DNA of 64,000 bases from JAKZVK01 sp965261065 (GTDB taxonomy: Bacteria > Acidobacteriota > Terriglobia > Bryobacterales > UBA6623), in contig OZ253444.1 in NCBI GenBank assembly GCA_965261065.1, positions 124,001 through 188,000 of the forward strand, in the 5' to 3' direction. The translations under genes were made by a program, and so were the position numbers. This document shows positions 24,839-34,008 of this stretch, in pieces. The notes under the pieces were generated by a model. The model was not told the origin of the DNA. It worked only from the letters and a program-made list of their open reading frames with translations, and did not search any database. Each line of letters opens with the position of its first letter. Position 1 is the first letter of the stretch.

Positions 24839-26205
24839 TAACCGGGCACATGGGTAACACATGATGCCAAGCACATAGGTAACACTTTGAGGCATAGAAC
24901 ATTTCTGGGAGGGAATGCTTTATGCCGTGGCAGGAGACCTGTGTGCGAGACGAGAGAACCCATTTTATCGTGGACTGGGAAAGAGACGAGGAGTCGATGG
25001 CCGAGCTGTGCCGGCGCTACTCGGTGAGCCGCAAGACCGGCTACAAATGGCTGCAGCGCTACCAGCAGCAGAGCTGGGAAGGTTTGCAGGACCACTCCCG
25101 GGCGCCGCAACGCCATCCCGGTCAGACCGCGGCCGCGATCGAGCAAGAGATTCTCGCTCTGCGGGCGCAGCACAGTCGCTGGGGTGCGGTCACCTTGAGG
25201 GCGCGGCTGCAGCGAAGGCAGCCCGACGTGGCATGGCCGGCGGTGAGCACGATCGGAAACCTGCTGCGACGACACGGTCTGAGCGTGCCCCGACGACGCC
25301 GGCCCCGCGCCGCACCGACCCCGCTGCCGCTGACGCCAGGCAAGCAGCCCAACCAGGTTTGGTGCGCCGACTTCAAAGGCTGGTTTCGCACCCAAGACGG
25401 CCGGCGCTGCGATCCCTTAACGATCTCGGACGCGGCCAGCCGCTACCTGTTGCGGTGCCAGGCGGTGACGAAACCGGACGGGGACCATGTTCGGCCGTTG
25501 TTCGAGGCGACGTTTCGAGAGTTTGGACTGCCGCGGGTGATGCGTACCGACAACGGGCCGCCGTTTGCGACCCTGGCGGTGCACGGGCTGGGGCGGCTGG
25601 CAGTGTGGTGGATCAAGTTGGGGATCTGTCCCGAGCGGATCGAGCCGGGACATCCGGAACAGAACGGGCGGCATGAGCGGATGCACCGTACGCTGAAGCA
25701 AGAGACCGCCGCGCCGCCAGCGGCGAATCTGCGAGCGCAGCAACGGGCGTTTGATGGCTTTCGCAGCGACTACAACGAGGAGCGACCGCACCAGGGACTG
25801 GAGTTGCGAACCCCTGGTGAGTGTTATCACGGCGCGGCGCGGGCGTATCCGTCGCGGGTGGACGAGCCGGAGTATGCGGCGCCGATGCAGGTGCGGCGCG
25901 TGATGGATGGGCGGATTCGCTGGCGGCGTCAACGAGTGTTCGTCGGCAAGGGACTCAACGGGGAGCGGGTCGGGGTGGAGGAGATCGAGGAGGGCGTGTG
26001 GCGAGTGTGGTTTTCCTTTTATGAGTTGGGAGTATTCGAGGAACGAGAGCGGCGGTTGCGCCCGAGCAAGGGCCCAGCGGCGGGCCCTTCGTCCGGGGGT
26101 GGGACTTGACTCTGGTCGCCCTCCGGGCTCCCTGCGTCAAGCCCCACCCCGGACGAAAAGTGTTACCTATGTGCTTGGCATAAAGTGTTACCCATGTCCC
26201 GGTCA
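24839..26205 (+). mobile_element. IS481-type insertion sequence
   Basis: About 1.37 kb bounded by imperfect inverted ends that read inward ACCGGG(C)ACATGGGTAACAC and, after a short spacer, repeat the motif as CACATAGGTAACAC (left 24841..24885; right 26161..26203, reversed). The doubled subterminal motif at each end is probably the transposase-binding site. No unambiguous target duplication is visible, so the exact ends are uncertain by a few bases. Confidence 0.8.
24922..26109 (+). CDS. IS481 family DDE transposase
   Basis: 395 residues. N-terminal HTH (MAELCRRYSVSRKTGYKWLQ), linker with the RxPxR-type motif, then the rve core: D in QVWCADFKGWF (about 150), D in MRTDNGPPF (about 211) and E in HPEQNGRHERMHRTLK (about 246). 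The C-terminal segment RPHQGLELRTPGECY is typical of the family. The frame is intact. The ATG at 24922 is preceded by GGGAGGG at 24909..24915. The element stands between the broken histidine phosphatase and a hypothetical gene and interrupts neither. Confidence 0.92.
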   Translation: MPWQETCVRDERTHFIVDWERDEESMAELCRRYSVSRKTGYKWLQRYQQQSWEGLQDHSRAPQRHPGQTAAAIEQEILALRAQHSRWGAVTLRARLQRRQPDVAWPAVSTIGNLLRRHGLSVPRRRRPRAAPTPLPLTPGKQPNQVWCADFKGWFRTQDGRRCDPLTISDAASRYLLRCQAVTKPDGDHVRPLFEATFREFGLPRVMRTDNGPPFATLAVHGLGRLAVWWIKLGICPERIEPGHPEQNGRHERMHRTLKQETAAPPAANLRAQQRAFDGFRSDYNEERPHQGLELRTPGECYHGAARAYPSRVDEPEYAAPMQVRRVMDGRIRWRRQRVFVGKGLNGERVGVEEIEEGVWRVWFSFYELGVFEERERRLRPSKGPAAGPSSGGGT

Positions 26206-26275
26206 GCACAAGGGAGTCGTGGTCTGAGATAGAAGTAACGCTTGCAGCCCAAGGGTCGTCGATACAAACGGCACG

Positions 26276-26995
26276 ATGAGAAACTTGACCGTCAGTCGGG
26301 CCGGCAACGCTCTGGCGCGGTACTTGCTCCTCGCTTCAGCGCTGTCTGTGCCTGCGTCCTCATCGCTCGCCGCCTCCGAGTTGAAGGTAAGGGAGGCAGC
26401 CTCTGCCTACCCCCAGACATGCCACGTCGAAGGTGGCACGATCGGCGTAGACTACCTGTCCCGCAGCCTGCCAACCCCGCAGGGCACCCAAATGATCCCC
26501 GGGATCGTGATCGTCGAAGTGGGCGTGTATCCTTCACCGGAACGATCGTTGCAGCTCACGCAGGGCAGCTTCAGCCTGGACTGGAAGGGGGCCGAGTGGC
26601 CCCTAGGTCCCGCGGGCCCGGACTTCGTGCTGGCGCAATTACTGCACCCCGAATGGGCCTATCCGGAACAGGGAGAGGGGATCGACTTGCAGGTTGGTAC
26701 GGTCAATCGGCAGGGCGGCGACTTCGACGGGATCGCCACCGGCAGAACGCCCCGGCGGTATCCGCGCTTCCCCGGAGACCCCCGGGCAGACCAAGCTCCG
26801 CGAGAACCGGAGACCCCACTCGACGAAAGACCGGAGCGCATCATTCCCCTGCACGCGCTCGGACGGGACGAGATCGACGAACCCGCTGCCGGATACGTCT
26901 ACTTCCCCTATCGAGGCAGGCTCAAGAAGCTGCGGAAGCTGACGTTGAACATTCAGCTCCCGGACGATCGCTGTGAGTTTTTGCTGCGGAAGTGA
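26276..26995 (+). CDS. Hypothetical secreted protein
   Basis: 239 residues; no family recognised. A signal peptide is clear (n-region NLTVSRAGNALAR, hydrophobic LLLASALSVPASS). The mature part starts with a segment containing one Cys (PQTCHVEGG), has strand-like stretches (GIVIVEVGVYPSPERSLQLT and FSLDWKGAEWPLGP), and ends in a second Cys near the C-terminus (PDDRCEFLLRK). A disulfide between the two is possible after export. A proline-rich, charged linker lies at about 160-190. There is no operon partner: an IS lies upstream, and the gene downstream is on the other strand. Confidence 0.6.
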   Translation: MRNLTVSRAGNALARYLLLASALSVPASSSLAASELKVREAASAYPQTCHVEGGTIGVDYLSRSLPTPQGTQMIPGIVIVEVGVYPSPERSLQLTQGSFSLDWKGAEWPLGPAGPDFVLAQLLHPEWAYPEQGEGIDLQVGTVNRQGGDFDGIATGRTPRRYPRFPGDPRADQAPREPETPLDERPERIIPLHALGRDEIDEPAAGYVYFPYRGRLKKLRKLTLNIQLPDDRCEFLLRK

Positions 26996-27107
26996 GGCAG
27001 GCGCACCGAGCACCGGTGGCCACTAGCAACCGTCGTTTTCGGTCGGCTTTCGCTAACCCCGGCGTAGGTGTCGGCTCCGGTGAAGCAAAGCAATCGGGAG
27101 CAACGTC

Positions 27108-27293
27108 CTACGGAACTGCGTCAGTCACGCTCGTCATCTTCGAAAAGATGGTCGAGATCGACGTCGCTACGGGCGGGAACGAAGCACCGGCGGCAACGGT
27201 GACGAATCCCGCCAACAGGGCGTACTCGACCATGTCCTGCCCGCGGGTGTCGTGCCAGATCTGCAATCGACAGAGCCAGTGCGTTAGTTTCAT
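27108..27293 (-). CDS. flp: Flp/Fap family type IVb pilin
   Basis: 61 residues from ATG 27293, preceded by GGGG (27300..27303). The sequence IWHDTRGQDMVEYALLAGFV matches the class IVb prepilin: basic leader, G followed by Q-D-M-V-E-Y-A-L-L and a hydrophobic stalk. Cleavage by a TadV-type prepilin peptidase after Gly, leaving Glu at position +5 of the mature pilin, is the family rule. The tail is short (KMTSVTDAVP). It is a lone gene; no tad secretion genes are in the window, so assembly would depend on loci elsewhere. The region upstream carries repeats that may be operators. Confidence 0.85.
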   Translation of the reverse strand: MKLTHWLCRLQIWHDTRGQDMVEYALLAGFVTVAAGASFPPVATSISTIFSKMTSVTDAVP

Positions 27294-27368
27294 CGATAAT
27301 CCCCTTCGACGCCTCAGTGAACAAGGTGATCTTACCAGTGGCCCCGGTCCGCAACCATTCGTAGAACA

Positions 27369-27432
27369 CCCTAGCACTAGGGGGTTAAGCGTACTACCAC
27401 GCAAGGGGAGTGTACTACCACGCAAGGGGAGT
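27369..27432 (-). promoter_or_regulatory. Candidate operator cluster upstream of the Flp pilin
   Basis: A dyad CCCTAG-CA-CTAGGG (27369..27382) is followed immediately upstream (relative to flp) by two exact tandem 21-bp units at 27391..27411 and 27412..27432, each containing GTACTACCACGCAAGGGG. These lie 76-139 bp before the pilin ATG, a normal distance for regulator sites. Which regulator binds is not known. Confidence 0.5.
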
Positions 27433-27568
27433 AACGACGGCGACTGATATGCCGGAGAGGTGAATACGCCGCTGCTCAGGCGGTCAGTGCATGGGGATGG
27501 CGCCCCGTTTCTTGTAGGGGTGAGCAAAGCCGTTACGATGGAAGGAAGGTTGCCTTACGGGGAAAGCG

Positions 27569-28738
27569 ATGTTCCGTTACGCGGGTGTGGATTTCATTGA
27601 ATTCGACTCGCTGCTGGGCGAGGAAGAGAAGCTCGTGCGGCAGACAGCGCGCCGCTTCGTCGATGAGCGGGTCCTCCCCGTCATCAAGCAGCACTTTCGC
27701 GACGCGCGCTTTCCTCTCGAATTGGTCGCGGAGATGGGCGCGTTGGGCTTTTTTGGTGCGTCGCTGAACGAATACGGTTGTGCGGGCATGGGCGATGTCG
27801 AGTACGGGTTGCTGATGCAGGAACTCGAGCGAGGCGACAGCGGCTTGCGCAGTTTCGTCTCGGTGCAGAGCAGCCTGGTGATGTTTCCCATCTTCCGGTT
27901 CGGAACAGATGAACAGAAAGACCGCTGGCTGCCGCTGTTGCGCCAGGGCAGGGCCGTCGGTTGCTTCGGGCTGACCGAGCCGGACTTCGGGTCGAACCCA
28001 GCCGGGATGCGGACACGCGCGGTCAAGGACGGAGACTCCTACGTCCTCGAAGGAGAGAAGACCTGGATCACGAACGGCTCGATCGCCGACGTCGCGGTCG
28101 TTTGGGCCCGCGAGGGCGAGCAGATCCGCGGATTTCTGGTCGAGCAGGGAACGCCCGGCTTTTCGACGTCCGACATTCACGGCAAGTGGTCGATGCGGGC
28201 TTCGATTACATCGAGCCTGTCGTTGGCCGAGTGCCGCGTGCCTGCCGCGAACGCGTTGCCGGGTGCGATGGGCCTTAAGACGGCGCTGGCCTGCCTCTCG
28301 CAGGCGCGCTACGGAATCGGCTGGGGATGTATCGGCGCCGCGATGGACTGCTACGAGACGGCCCGGCAGTATACGGTGCTCCGGAAGCAGTTCAACGACC
28401 GTCCGATCGCCTCGCACCAGTTGGTTCAGCAGGAGCTTGCCTGGATGATCACCGAGATTACCAAGGCGCAACTGCTCGCCTACCAAGTGGCGCGCGTTAA
28501 GGCCGGCGGCCGGCTGCATCACTCGCACATCTCGATGCTGAAGCGGAACAACGCCTGGATGGCGCTCGAAGTCGCGCGTCGCAGCCGCGACCTGCTTGGC
28601 GCGAACGGCATCACCGACGAGTATCCGATCTTTCGCCACATGGCGAATCTCGAGACCGTCAAGACGTATGAGGGGACCGACAATATCCATACGCTCGTGG
28701 TGGGCGAGCGTGTGACGGGGGTGGCGGCTTACTTCTAG
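27569..28738 (+). CDS. Acyl-CoA dehydrogenase, glutaryl-CoA dehydrogenase-like
   Basis: 389 residues, full length. FAD-linked acyl-CoA dehydrogenase: N-terminal helical domain, beta domain with GCFGLTEPDFGSNP (substrate/FAD loop) and GEKTWITNGSIADVAVVWAR, C-terminal helices with LGANGITDEYPIFRHMANLE and the catalytic Glu in KTYEGTDNIHTLVVG. These motifs, especially EPDFGSNP and YEGT-x-x-I-H, match glutaryl-CoA dehydrogenases, which convert glutaryl-CoA to crotonyl-CoA in lysine/tryptophan/aromatic degradation. No electron-transfer flavoprotein genes are nearby. Ends with TAG. A 20-bp gap to the next gene suggests cotranscription. Confidence 0.9.
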   Translation: MFRYAGVDFIEFDSLLGEEEKLVRQTARRFVDERVLPVIKQHFRDARFPLELVAEMGALGFFGASLNEYGCAGMGDVEYGLLMQELERGDSGLRSFVSVQSSLVMFPIFRFGTDEQKDRWLPLLRQGRAVGCFGLTEPDFGSNPAGMRTRAVKDGDSYVLEGEKTWITNGSIADVAVVWAREGEQIRGFLVEQGTPGFSTSDIHGKWSMRASITSSLSLAECRVPAANALPGAMGLKTALACLSQARYGIGWGCIGAAMDCYETARQYTVLRKQFNDRPIASHQLVQQELAWMITEITKAQLLAYQVARVKAGGRLHHSHISMLKRNNAWMALEVARRSRDLLGANGITDEYPIFRHMANLETVKTYEGTDNIHTLVVGERVTGVAAYF

Positions 28739-28758
28739 GCTCCTCCCGGCAGTACACG

Positions 28759-29397
28759 GTGAAGACAGTGACTTGCACCTGCGGAGCTTCCCTGCCTGAG
28801 GGGGCTCAGTTTTGTCCGATGTGCGGCCGCCCGCTCACCGAAGAGGCCGCGGCGGCGGACGCCCCGCAGCGCATCGGCAGGATGGTGCCGCGGGAAGGAG
28901 AGACGCTCCCGACCTTCGCGCCGCCGATCACCGTCAGGAATGCGCAAGCGCTTCGGGCGGCCTATTTCCCCGCCTTGCTGGCAGTCTTCCTCTCGAATTT
29001 GCCATGGTTGAGCTTCCTGTTCTTTCTCTGGTACCCGCTCTCCGGTTTTCTGTGCGTCAGCGGTTACCGGCGGCGGACGGGGCTCTCCCCGAACGTGGGT
29101 GACGGGGCCAAACTCGGAGCCATAACCGGGGCGATCAGCTTCGCCGTTTCGCTGTTGATGGGGGTTCTCAACAGCCTGTTCCCCGGCGACCGCCCCGACC
29201 TGAGCCAACTCTTGCGGGAGCAGATGGAGCAGATGCCGGCTGAAGATGAGATCCGCAGGCAGGTCTTGCAGATCATCGACGACCCCGCCACGCTCGGAGC
29301 GCTTGTTTTCTTCGCTGTGTTGGTCATGCTGGCCGTTTCCATCGGCTTGAGCGTGGCCGGAGGCGCGGTGGGCGCGAAGGTGCTGAAGGACGATTGA
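28759..29397 (+). CDS. Zinc-ribbon membrane protein of unknown function
   Basis: 212 residues from GTG 28759. N-terminal zinc ribbon (TCTCGASLPEGAQFCPMCGR: C-x-C and C-x-x-C pairs), then a short linker and about four membrane segments (about 70-110, 125-150, 170-205). The loop between the middle segments is acidic (QMEQMPAEDEI). No enzymatic motif is visible. The ribbon-plus-membrane layout resembles the TM2-type protein at 53391..53924 in plan but not in sequence. Confidence 0.7.
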   Translation: MKTVTCTCGASLPEGAQFCPMCGRPLTEEAAAADAPQRIGRMVPREGETLPTFAPPITVRNAQALRAAYFPALLAVFLSNLPWLSFLFFLWYPLSGFLCVSGYRRRTGLSPNVGDGAKLGAITGAISFAVSLLMGVLNSLFPGDRPDLSQLLREQMEQMPAEDEIRRQVLQIIDDPATLGALVFFAVLVMLAVSIGLSVAGGAVGAKVLKDD

Positions 29398-29605
29398 CGG
29401 TTTCGGTGGAGTTGGCTTCTTTGCCTCCCTCTGCTCGCCGCGGGAAGAGCCACACAAAACCGTGCCTGGAGCGCCACTGAAGGGGCCGAGGCCTGAAACC
29501 CGCGCCGTGGGCGTCTCGCCCCATACTTAGCGTTTGCGGCGCGTTTGCGTGCACACGGAGTTGCGGCGGATTGACACCTATTCCGCGTGCTGCAAGAATA
29601 CACAA

Positions 29606-29627
29606 AGAGAGGGCGCTCGCCCTCTCT
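29606..29627. repeat. Hairpin just upstream of tRNA-Leu
   Basis: AGAGAGGGCG (29606..29615), a 2-base loop and its perfect complement CGCCCTCTCT (29618..29627) end 10 bp before the tRNA. No T-run follows, so it is not a classic terminator. Confidence 0.45.
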
Positions 29628-29637
29628 CGCTGTCTGG

Positions 29638-29726
29638 GCGCAAGTGGCGGAATTGGCAGACGCGCTAGGTTCAGGTCCTAGTCCGGTTTACGCCGGGTGG
29701 AGGTTCAAGTCCTCTCTTGCGCACCA
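29638..29726 (+). tRNA. tRNA-Leu (anticodon CAG)
   Basis: Acceptor GCGCAAG pairs with CTTGCGC at the 3' end, followed by A and an encoded CCA (29724..29726). The D-arm contains GGCGGAATTGGCAGACGC. The anticodon stem CTAGG/CCTAG holds the loop TTCAGGT, giving anticodon CAG (reads CUG). A long class II variable arm is present (CCGGTTTACGCCGGG), and the T-arm contains GGTTCAAGTCC. All features fit a bacterial tRNA-Leu. Confidence 0.97.
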
Positions 29727-30722
29727 CGTTTTCTTCCCCTCACGCTACCTCCGCATCACCGGAGTTTTGGCCGCGAAATCCATGCAGCCCAGGAAACCGA
29801 GCCCTGACCGTGAGGGACTGTGAAAGAATCGGCCCCGCAGTCCGCGAGCCCGCCGCAACCGTGCCATCCAACACGACCGAGCCGCGGACGGGAGTCCGCG
29901 GTTCCCCTTGGCGCAACGCGGATGCATCCTACCACGCCACCGAAACCCTTCTCGGGTTGGCACAGATTCGCGACCAGAACTCCTGCCAAGATGTGAAGCC
30001 AGTAAGCAGCCGCCTTCAGGTGGACTACGCGAGAAGCGCGTTGTAGGCTGGCGGTTGTGCAGTCCCCAGCCACACTGGAAGAGCGTTTGAACGTCCTTCC
30101 TCCGCCGGCTTCAGCCACGTCCCGGCCTCCCGCCCGTATCCGCCAACGCCGATGAACGAGCCTACCTTGCCCGCCAACCCGCGGCGGCACTTGATTGAGT
30201 CACAGATTTTAAAGAATCATTTCCCCCATCCTTTCAATCACTTACCTCTCCCGCACCCTGCCACCGCCATCATCGGCTCCTATACTGGAATCGAGGAACG
30301 CAAACGGCAAACCGGCACCCCACAGGGCAAGGTGCAACACCGCAATCCCAAGTCCTGGTCACCGATCCGCGGCAGGGCCGTTGCCAGGTGGCCAGGAGTG
30401 AGAACTATAAAGAATCTTTACAATCTAGGCCAAAACCACGCCAAATCCTGCCACATCCTGACGCGCCGGGAGTCTGTGGCGTAACGCCGTCATGACTCGA
30501 CGGGCAGGGCTCGGCCCCGTCGTTGGCCGCGCCAGGTTGCGCCGAGGGGCAACCGCGGACTTCCGTCCGCGGCTCGGAAGCTTCGATAGAGCGATTGCCG
30601 CAGACCAGGAATCAGTCCTTACGTACGGATTTGGGAGGCGCTCCACCGGCCGATCGGCGTGCCGGTGGACTGCGACAATGGTACGTTTGCGCGTGGCCAT
30701 GCCCGCCTAGCCGGGTAGTCGG
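29727..30722. other. 1-kb intergenic region rich in dispersed repeats
   Basis: No convincing gene. Contents: a hairpin repeat CCGCGGACGGGAGTCCGCGG at about 29881..29900 within a longer block (29876..29917), and a near copy in inverted orientation at about 30540..30582. A composite block at 30006..30130 (with GAAGCGCGTTGTAGGC and AACGTCCTTCCT) recurs at 63325..63470. A less GC-rich stretch at 30190..30480 has no recognisable coding pattern. I found no duplicated tRNA end that would mark an integrated element. Confidence 0.55.
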
Positions 30723-32747
30723 TTGATGACAGGGAATACTCAGGCAGAGTCGAAGAAAACCGTCGCCGCGGATCCTCGTTGGGGCATCGGTCGCTCGCAG
30801 CACCTCTTGCTTGCGGTGCTCGCCTTTCAGTACGCCCTGCTCGCCGGAGCGCTGTACGTGTTTCGGCTGGAGAGCTCGGGTTTCTTGCGCCTTGTGGCGC
30901 TCGGGGGCGTCGGGTTTGTCGTTCATCACCTGCTACCGATGCGGTGGCGGCTGCCGTTCTTCGCTGCGCTGTCTCTGGTTGGGATCGCCGTGGTGGTGAC
31001 GCCGCGGAATGCGCTGTGGCTCATTGGTTGCGGGCTCGTGCTGATCAGCCTCTGCCATGTGCCGGTGCGCTTCGCATTGCGCGTGACGCTGGTGGCGCTG
31101 GCGGGGTGTGCGCTCGCGGCGGTGAGGGCCGGTCTTGTCACGGGATCTTGGCCGCACGCCCTTTGGCCGCTGCTCGGATCGATGTTCATGTTCAGGCTGG
31201 TGGTCTACCTTTACGACCTGCGAAACAAGTCGGCGCCGTTTAGCGTATCGCGCGCGTTGGCCTACTTCTTCATGCTGCCGAACGTTTCGTTCCCGCTGTT
31301 TCCGGTGGTTGATTACCAGACCTTCTGTCGCACCCATTACAACGATGAGCCGTTTCGCATCTACCAAAAAGGGGCGAACTGGTTCTTGCGCGGCATCGTC
31401 CACCTTCTCGCCTATCGCTGGGTCTACCAGAACCTCGCCGTAGACCCGGCCGGGATCACCGATGCGGCCGGTGCGGCCCGCTACATGCTGGGTGCGTTTC
31501 TGCTCTACCTGAAGGTCTCGGGGACGTTTCACCTGATCGTCGGGATGCTGCACTTCTTCGGATTCAACCTGCCCGAGACCCACCATCGCTATCTGCTGGC
31601 CGCGAGCTTTACCGACTTCTGGCGGCGCATCAACATTTACTGGAAGGACTTCATCCAGAAGATCGTCTTCTACCCCGTCTACTTCCGCCTCAAGGGACGC
31701 GGGCAAACCGCCGCCCTCGCCGCCGCCACCGCTGTAGCCTTCCTTGCCACGTGGCTGCTTCACTCCTACCAAACGTTTTGGATCGTCGGACCTTTCCCGC
31801 TGAGAGGCGTGGACTTCGTTTTCTGGTCCGCGCTGGGTTGCGGCGTTTTGGTCAATGTGCTCCGCGAGGCCGGCGCGCCGGCGCGCCGAGGCGTCAAGGG
31901 CAAGCACGCCGGCGTCCGTGACGCGCTGGGTGCGGGTCTACGGACGACAGCGATGTTCGTCTTCATCGTCACTTTGTGGTCGTTGTGGACTGCGGAGTCC
32001 TTCGAGCAGTGGTGGGCGCTAGTGCTTAATTTCCGTGCCATGACTCCGGGCAGCGCGGCGGCGATTGCGGGACGCCTGGTTGCGATTGGGGCGGCCGCGG
32101 TGTGGGATTCGATGCGCGGCCGGCCGGAGACCGCGCCGCAAACCGCTTCGGCCCGGCAGCCTTCGTTTCTGCGATCCGCAACGGCAACTGCGTTGCCGGC
32201 CGCCTTGCTGCTGACCGTGGGCCTCAATCCAGCGTGGTTCGATTTCGAGCCGGCTCTGGCTGACTCCGTACGGCAACTCACGGCGTCCCACATGAACAAA
32301 CGGGACATGGCGGTGATGCGGCGCGGCTACTACGAGGAGTTGACGCAGAACGTGCGCTTTCACCCCGAGATGTGGGAGCTGCATCGGCAGAAGCCCGCCG
32401 ACTGGGTCGACATCACGAACTCCGACTTGATCCGAGGCACGGGCGATTTCGCTGCTCTGGAGTTTGTTCCCTCGGCGTCCGGTATCTACAACGGCGCCAC
32501 CCTATCGACGAACCGCTGGGGCCTGCGCGACCGCGAGTACGAGCAGTCAAAGCCGGCTCATACCTACCGCGTGGCGCTGCTGGGCGCGTCCCGCACTGTA
32601 GGCTCGGGGGTCGAGGACGGCCGGACCTTTGAGGCGCTCGTCGAGGATCGATTGAATCGCGAGTTGGGCCCGGCAAGCGGCCGGCGCTACGAGGTCCTCA
32701 ACTTCGCGATGCTAAGAATCCGTCACAAAATAACCTTGTCAATCTAG
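30723..32747 (+). pseudogene. MBOAT acyltransferase fused to SGNH domain, 3' end cut by ISAzo13-type element
   Basis: Residues 20-480 form a polytopic MBOAT-type protein: the loop YQTFCRTHYNDEPFRIYQKG, the conserved His in KVSGTFHLIVGMLHFFGFNL and the motif SFTDFWRRINIYWKDF. About residue 590 starts an SGNH-hydrolase-like extracytoplasmic domain (RVALLGASRTVGSGVEDGR). The protein stops soon after LNFAMLRIRH, where element sequence begins; the last codons to TAG are IS-derived, so the remaining SGNH blocks (Asn/Gly, Asp-x-x-His) are lost. Intact relatives are predicted to move acyl groups onto extracellular polysaccharides. The fused domain order MBOAT then SGNH is visible despite the truncation. 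The membrane part might still be made. Confidence 0.75.
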
Positions 32748-34007
32748 GGTCTTGCGGGGAAGGAGCGTGTAGTTCCACTCCCCGTGAAACTTGTCTCGGC
32801 GCAGCTTGAGGGCCGCCATCTGCTGGTGGGTGATCTTGATGCCGGTCGGATAACTGCCCGTGTCGAGTTCGGCATGGACTTGCAATCCCGTTCGCGTCGT
32901 CGTCGCGGCGATCAGATTCACGATCACCTCATGGCTGATCAGCGGCTTGCCGCGCCAGTTCTGACTGATGTAGGAAAACAGCCGGTGCTCAATCTTGTTC
33001 CACTTGCTGGTGCCGGGCGGGAAGTGACACACCGCGATCCGCAGCCCGGTTTCGTCCGCCAGCTTCTGCAATTCCAGCTTCCACCGCCGCGGACGCGAGC
33101 CATTGCTGCCGCCCGCGTCGGCGGTGATCAGCAAGCGCTTCGCCTGCGGATAAGCGGCCTGCCCCATCGAGCGCCACCAGCGGCGGATCGTCTCGACCGC
33201 AAACGCCGCCGTGTCATGATCCACCCCGACGCTGACCCAACCCCGGTTGCGCGCCATGTCATAGACCCCGTAGGGCGTGGCCCGGCCCAGTTCGGGAATC
33301 GGAAAATCATGCACCCGCATCTTCTCCGGATCACCCTTCGGCCGTAGCTCCCGCCCGTTGTTTTTGAAGTCTCCCACCAGTTCCCGCTTCTTCGTGTCGA
33401 CCGAGATGGCGGGCTGGCGGTGAGCCAAAAAACGCTTCACCTTGCGGTTAATCTGTTCAAACTGAGCGTTGCGGTCGGGATGCTTCGTTCCTTCTTTCGT
33501 CTTGCGGTTGGCTTGCAGGCGGTAATCCAGCTGGTGCAGCAGCTCGGCCACCATGCGATGACTCGTTGGGTGGCCCCTCCGTTCGAGTTCGGCGGCTAGC
33601 TTGCGGACACTTTTCAACGTCCAGCGCAGGAGGGATTCCGGATCGCCGCGCGTGAGTGGCTCGACCAGCCGCTCCAGCTCGCTCTTGAGAGTGGGGTCTT
33701 TCGTGACGCTTCGCTTGCGCCCGCCGCCCCGACGCCGGATGCGGCCGGGCGGAGGCCCAGCGGGCTCGGTTAACTCCTGGCGGCCACGGGCAATGACTTG
33801 CCGTGAGACCCCGGTCGCTCGGGCCACTGCCGAGATGCCGCCGCGCCCCAGGGCCAAGCTTTCCGCGGCCACCAGCAGCCGCCGCGAACGTTCATCGAGC
33901 ACCCCTCGCAGCGCCTCATAACGACGCTTGATGGCTGCCGGCTCGCTCACCCTTCCAGAGTAAGTGAAAACAATTCTAGATGCAAATGTTATTTTGTGAC
34001 AGTTTCT
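32715..34007 (-). mobile_element. ISAzo13-type insertion sequence at a rearrangement junction
   Basis: Inverted ends share GTCACAAAATAAC (32722..32734 and reversed 33988..34000), extended outward by a weaker AGAA-type match. No target duplication is seen. The left flank is the MBOAT-SGNH gene and the right flank is the interior of an SBBP gene on the same strand. One simple insertion cannot have two different interrupted genes on its two sides. Confidence 0.8.
32739..33950 (-). CDS. ISAzo13 family transposase
   Basis: 403 residues from GTG 33950 (GGAAGG just upstream); the frame extends further but without family-like sequence. N-terminal HTH region (GISAVARATGVSRQVIARGR), then a DDE core with PAISVDTKKRELVGDFKNNG, LLITADAGGSNGSR and GTSKWNKIEHRLFSYI, all diagnostic of ISAzo13 transposases. 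The C-terminus reads HGEWNYTLLPR. The frame is intact. The stop codon lies close to the left end of the element, leaving almost no 3' non-coding DNA. Confidence 0.92.
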   Translation of the reverse strand: MSEPAAIKRRYEALRGVLDERSRRLLVAAESLALGRGGISAVARATGVSRQVIARGRQELTEPAGPPPGRIRRRGGGRKRSVTKDPTLKSELERLVEPLTRGDPESLLRWTLKSVRKLAAELERRGHPTSHRMVAELLHQLDYRLQANRKTKEGTKHPDRNAQFEQINRKVKRFLAHRQPAISVDTKKRELVGDFKNNGRELRPKGDPEKMRVHDFPIPELGRATPYGVYDMARNRGWVSVGVDHDTAAFAVETIRRWWRSMGQAAYPQAKRLLITADAGGSNGSRPRRWKLELQKLADETGLRIAVCHFPPGTSKWNKIEHRLFSYISQNWRGKPLISHEVIVNLIAATTTRTGLQVHAELDTGSYPTGIKITHQQMAALKLRRDKFHGEWNYTLLPRKTLD

Positions 34008-34008
34008 A

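Noticed and set aside
27533..28690. Long minus-strand open frame over the glutaryl-CoA dehydrogenase-like gene
   Set aside because: Exact antisense shadow of a gene with all catalytic motifs on the plus strand.
29606..29627. Rho-independent terminator before tRNA-Leu
   Set aside because: The hairpin is perfect but is followed by GC-rich sequence with no T-run.
29638..30722. Integrated element using tRNA-Leu as attachment site
   Set aside because: No duplicated tRNA 3' end and no integrase gene were found downstream; the region holds only dispersed repeats.
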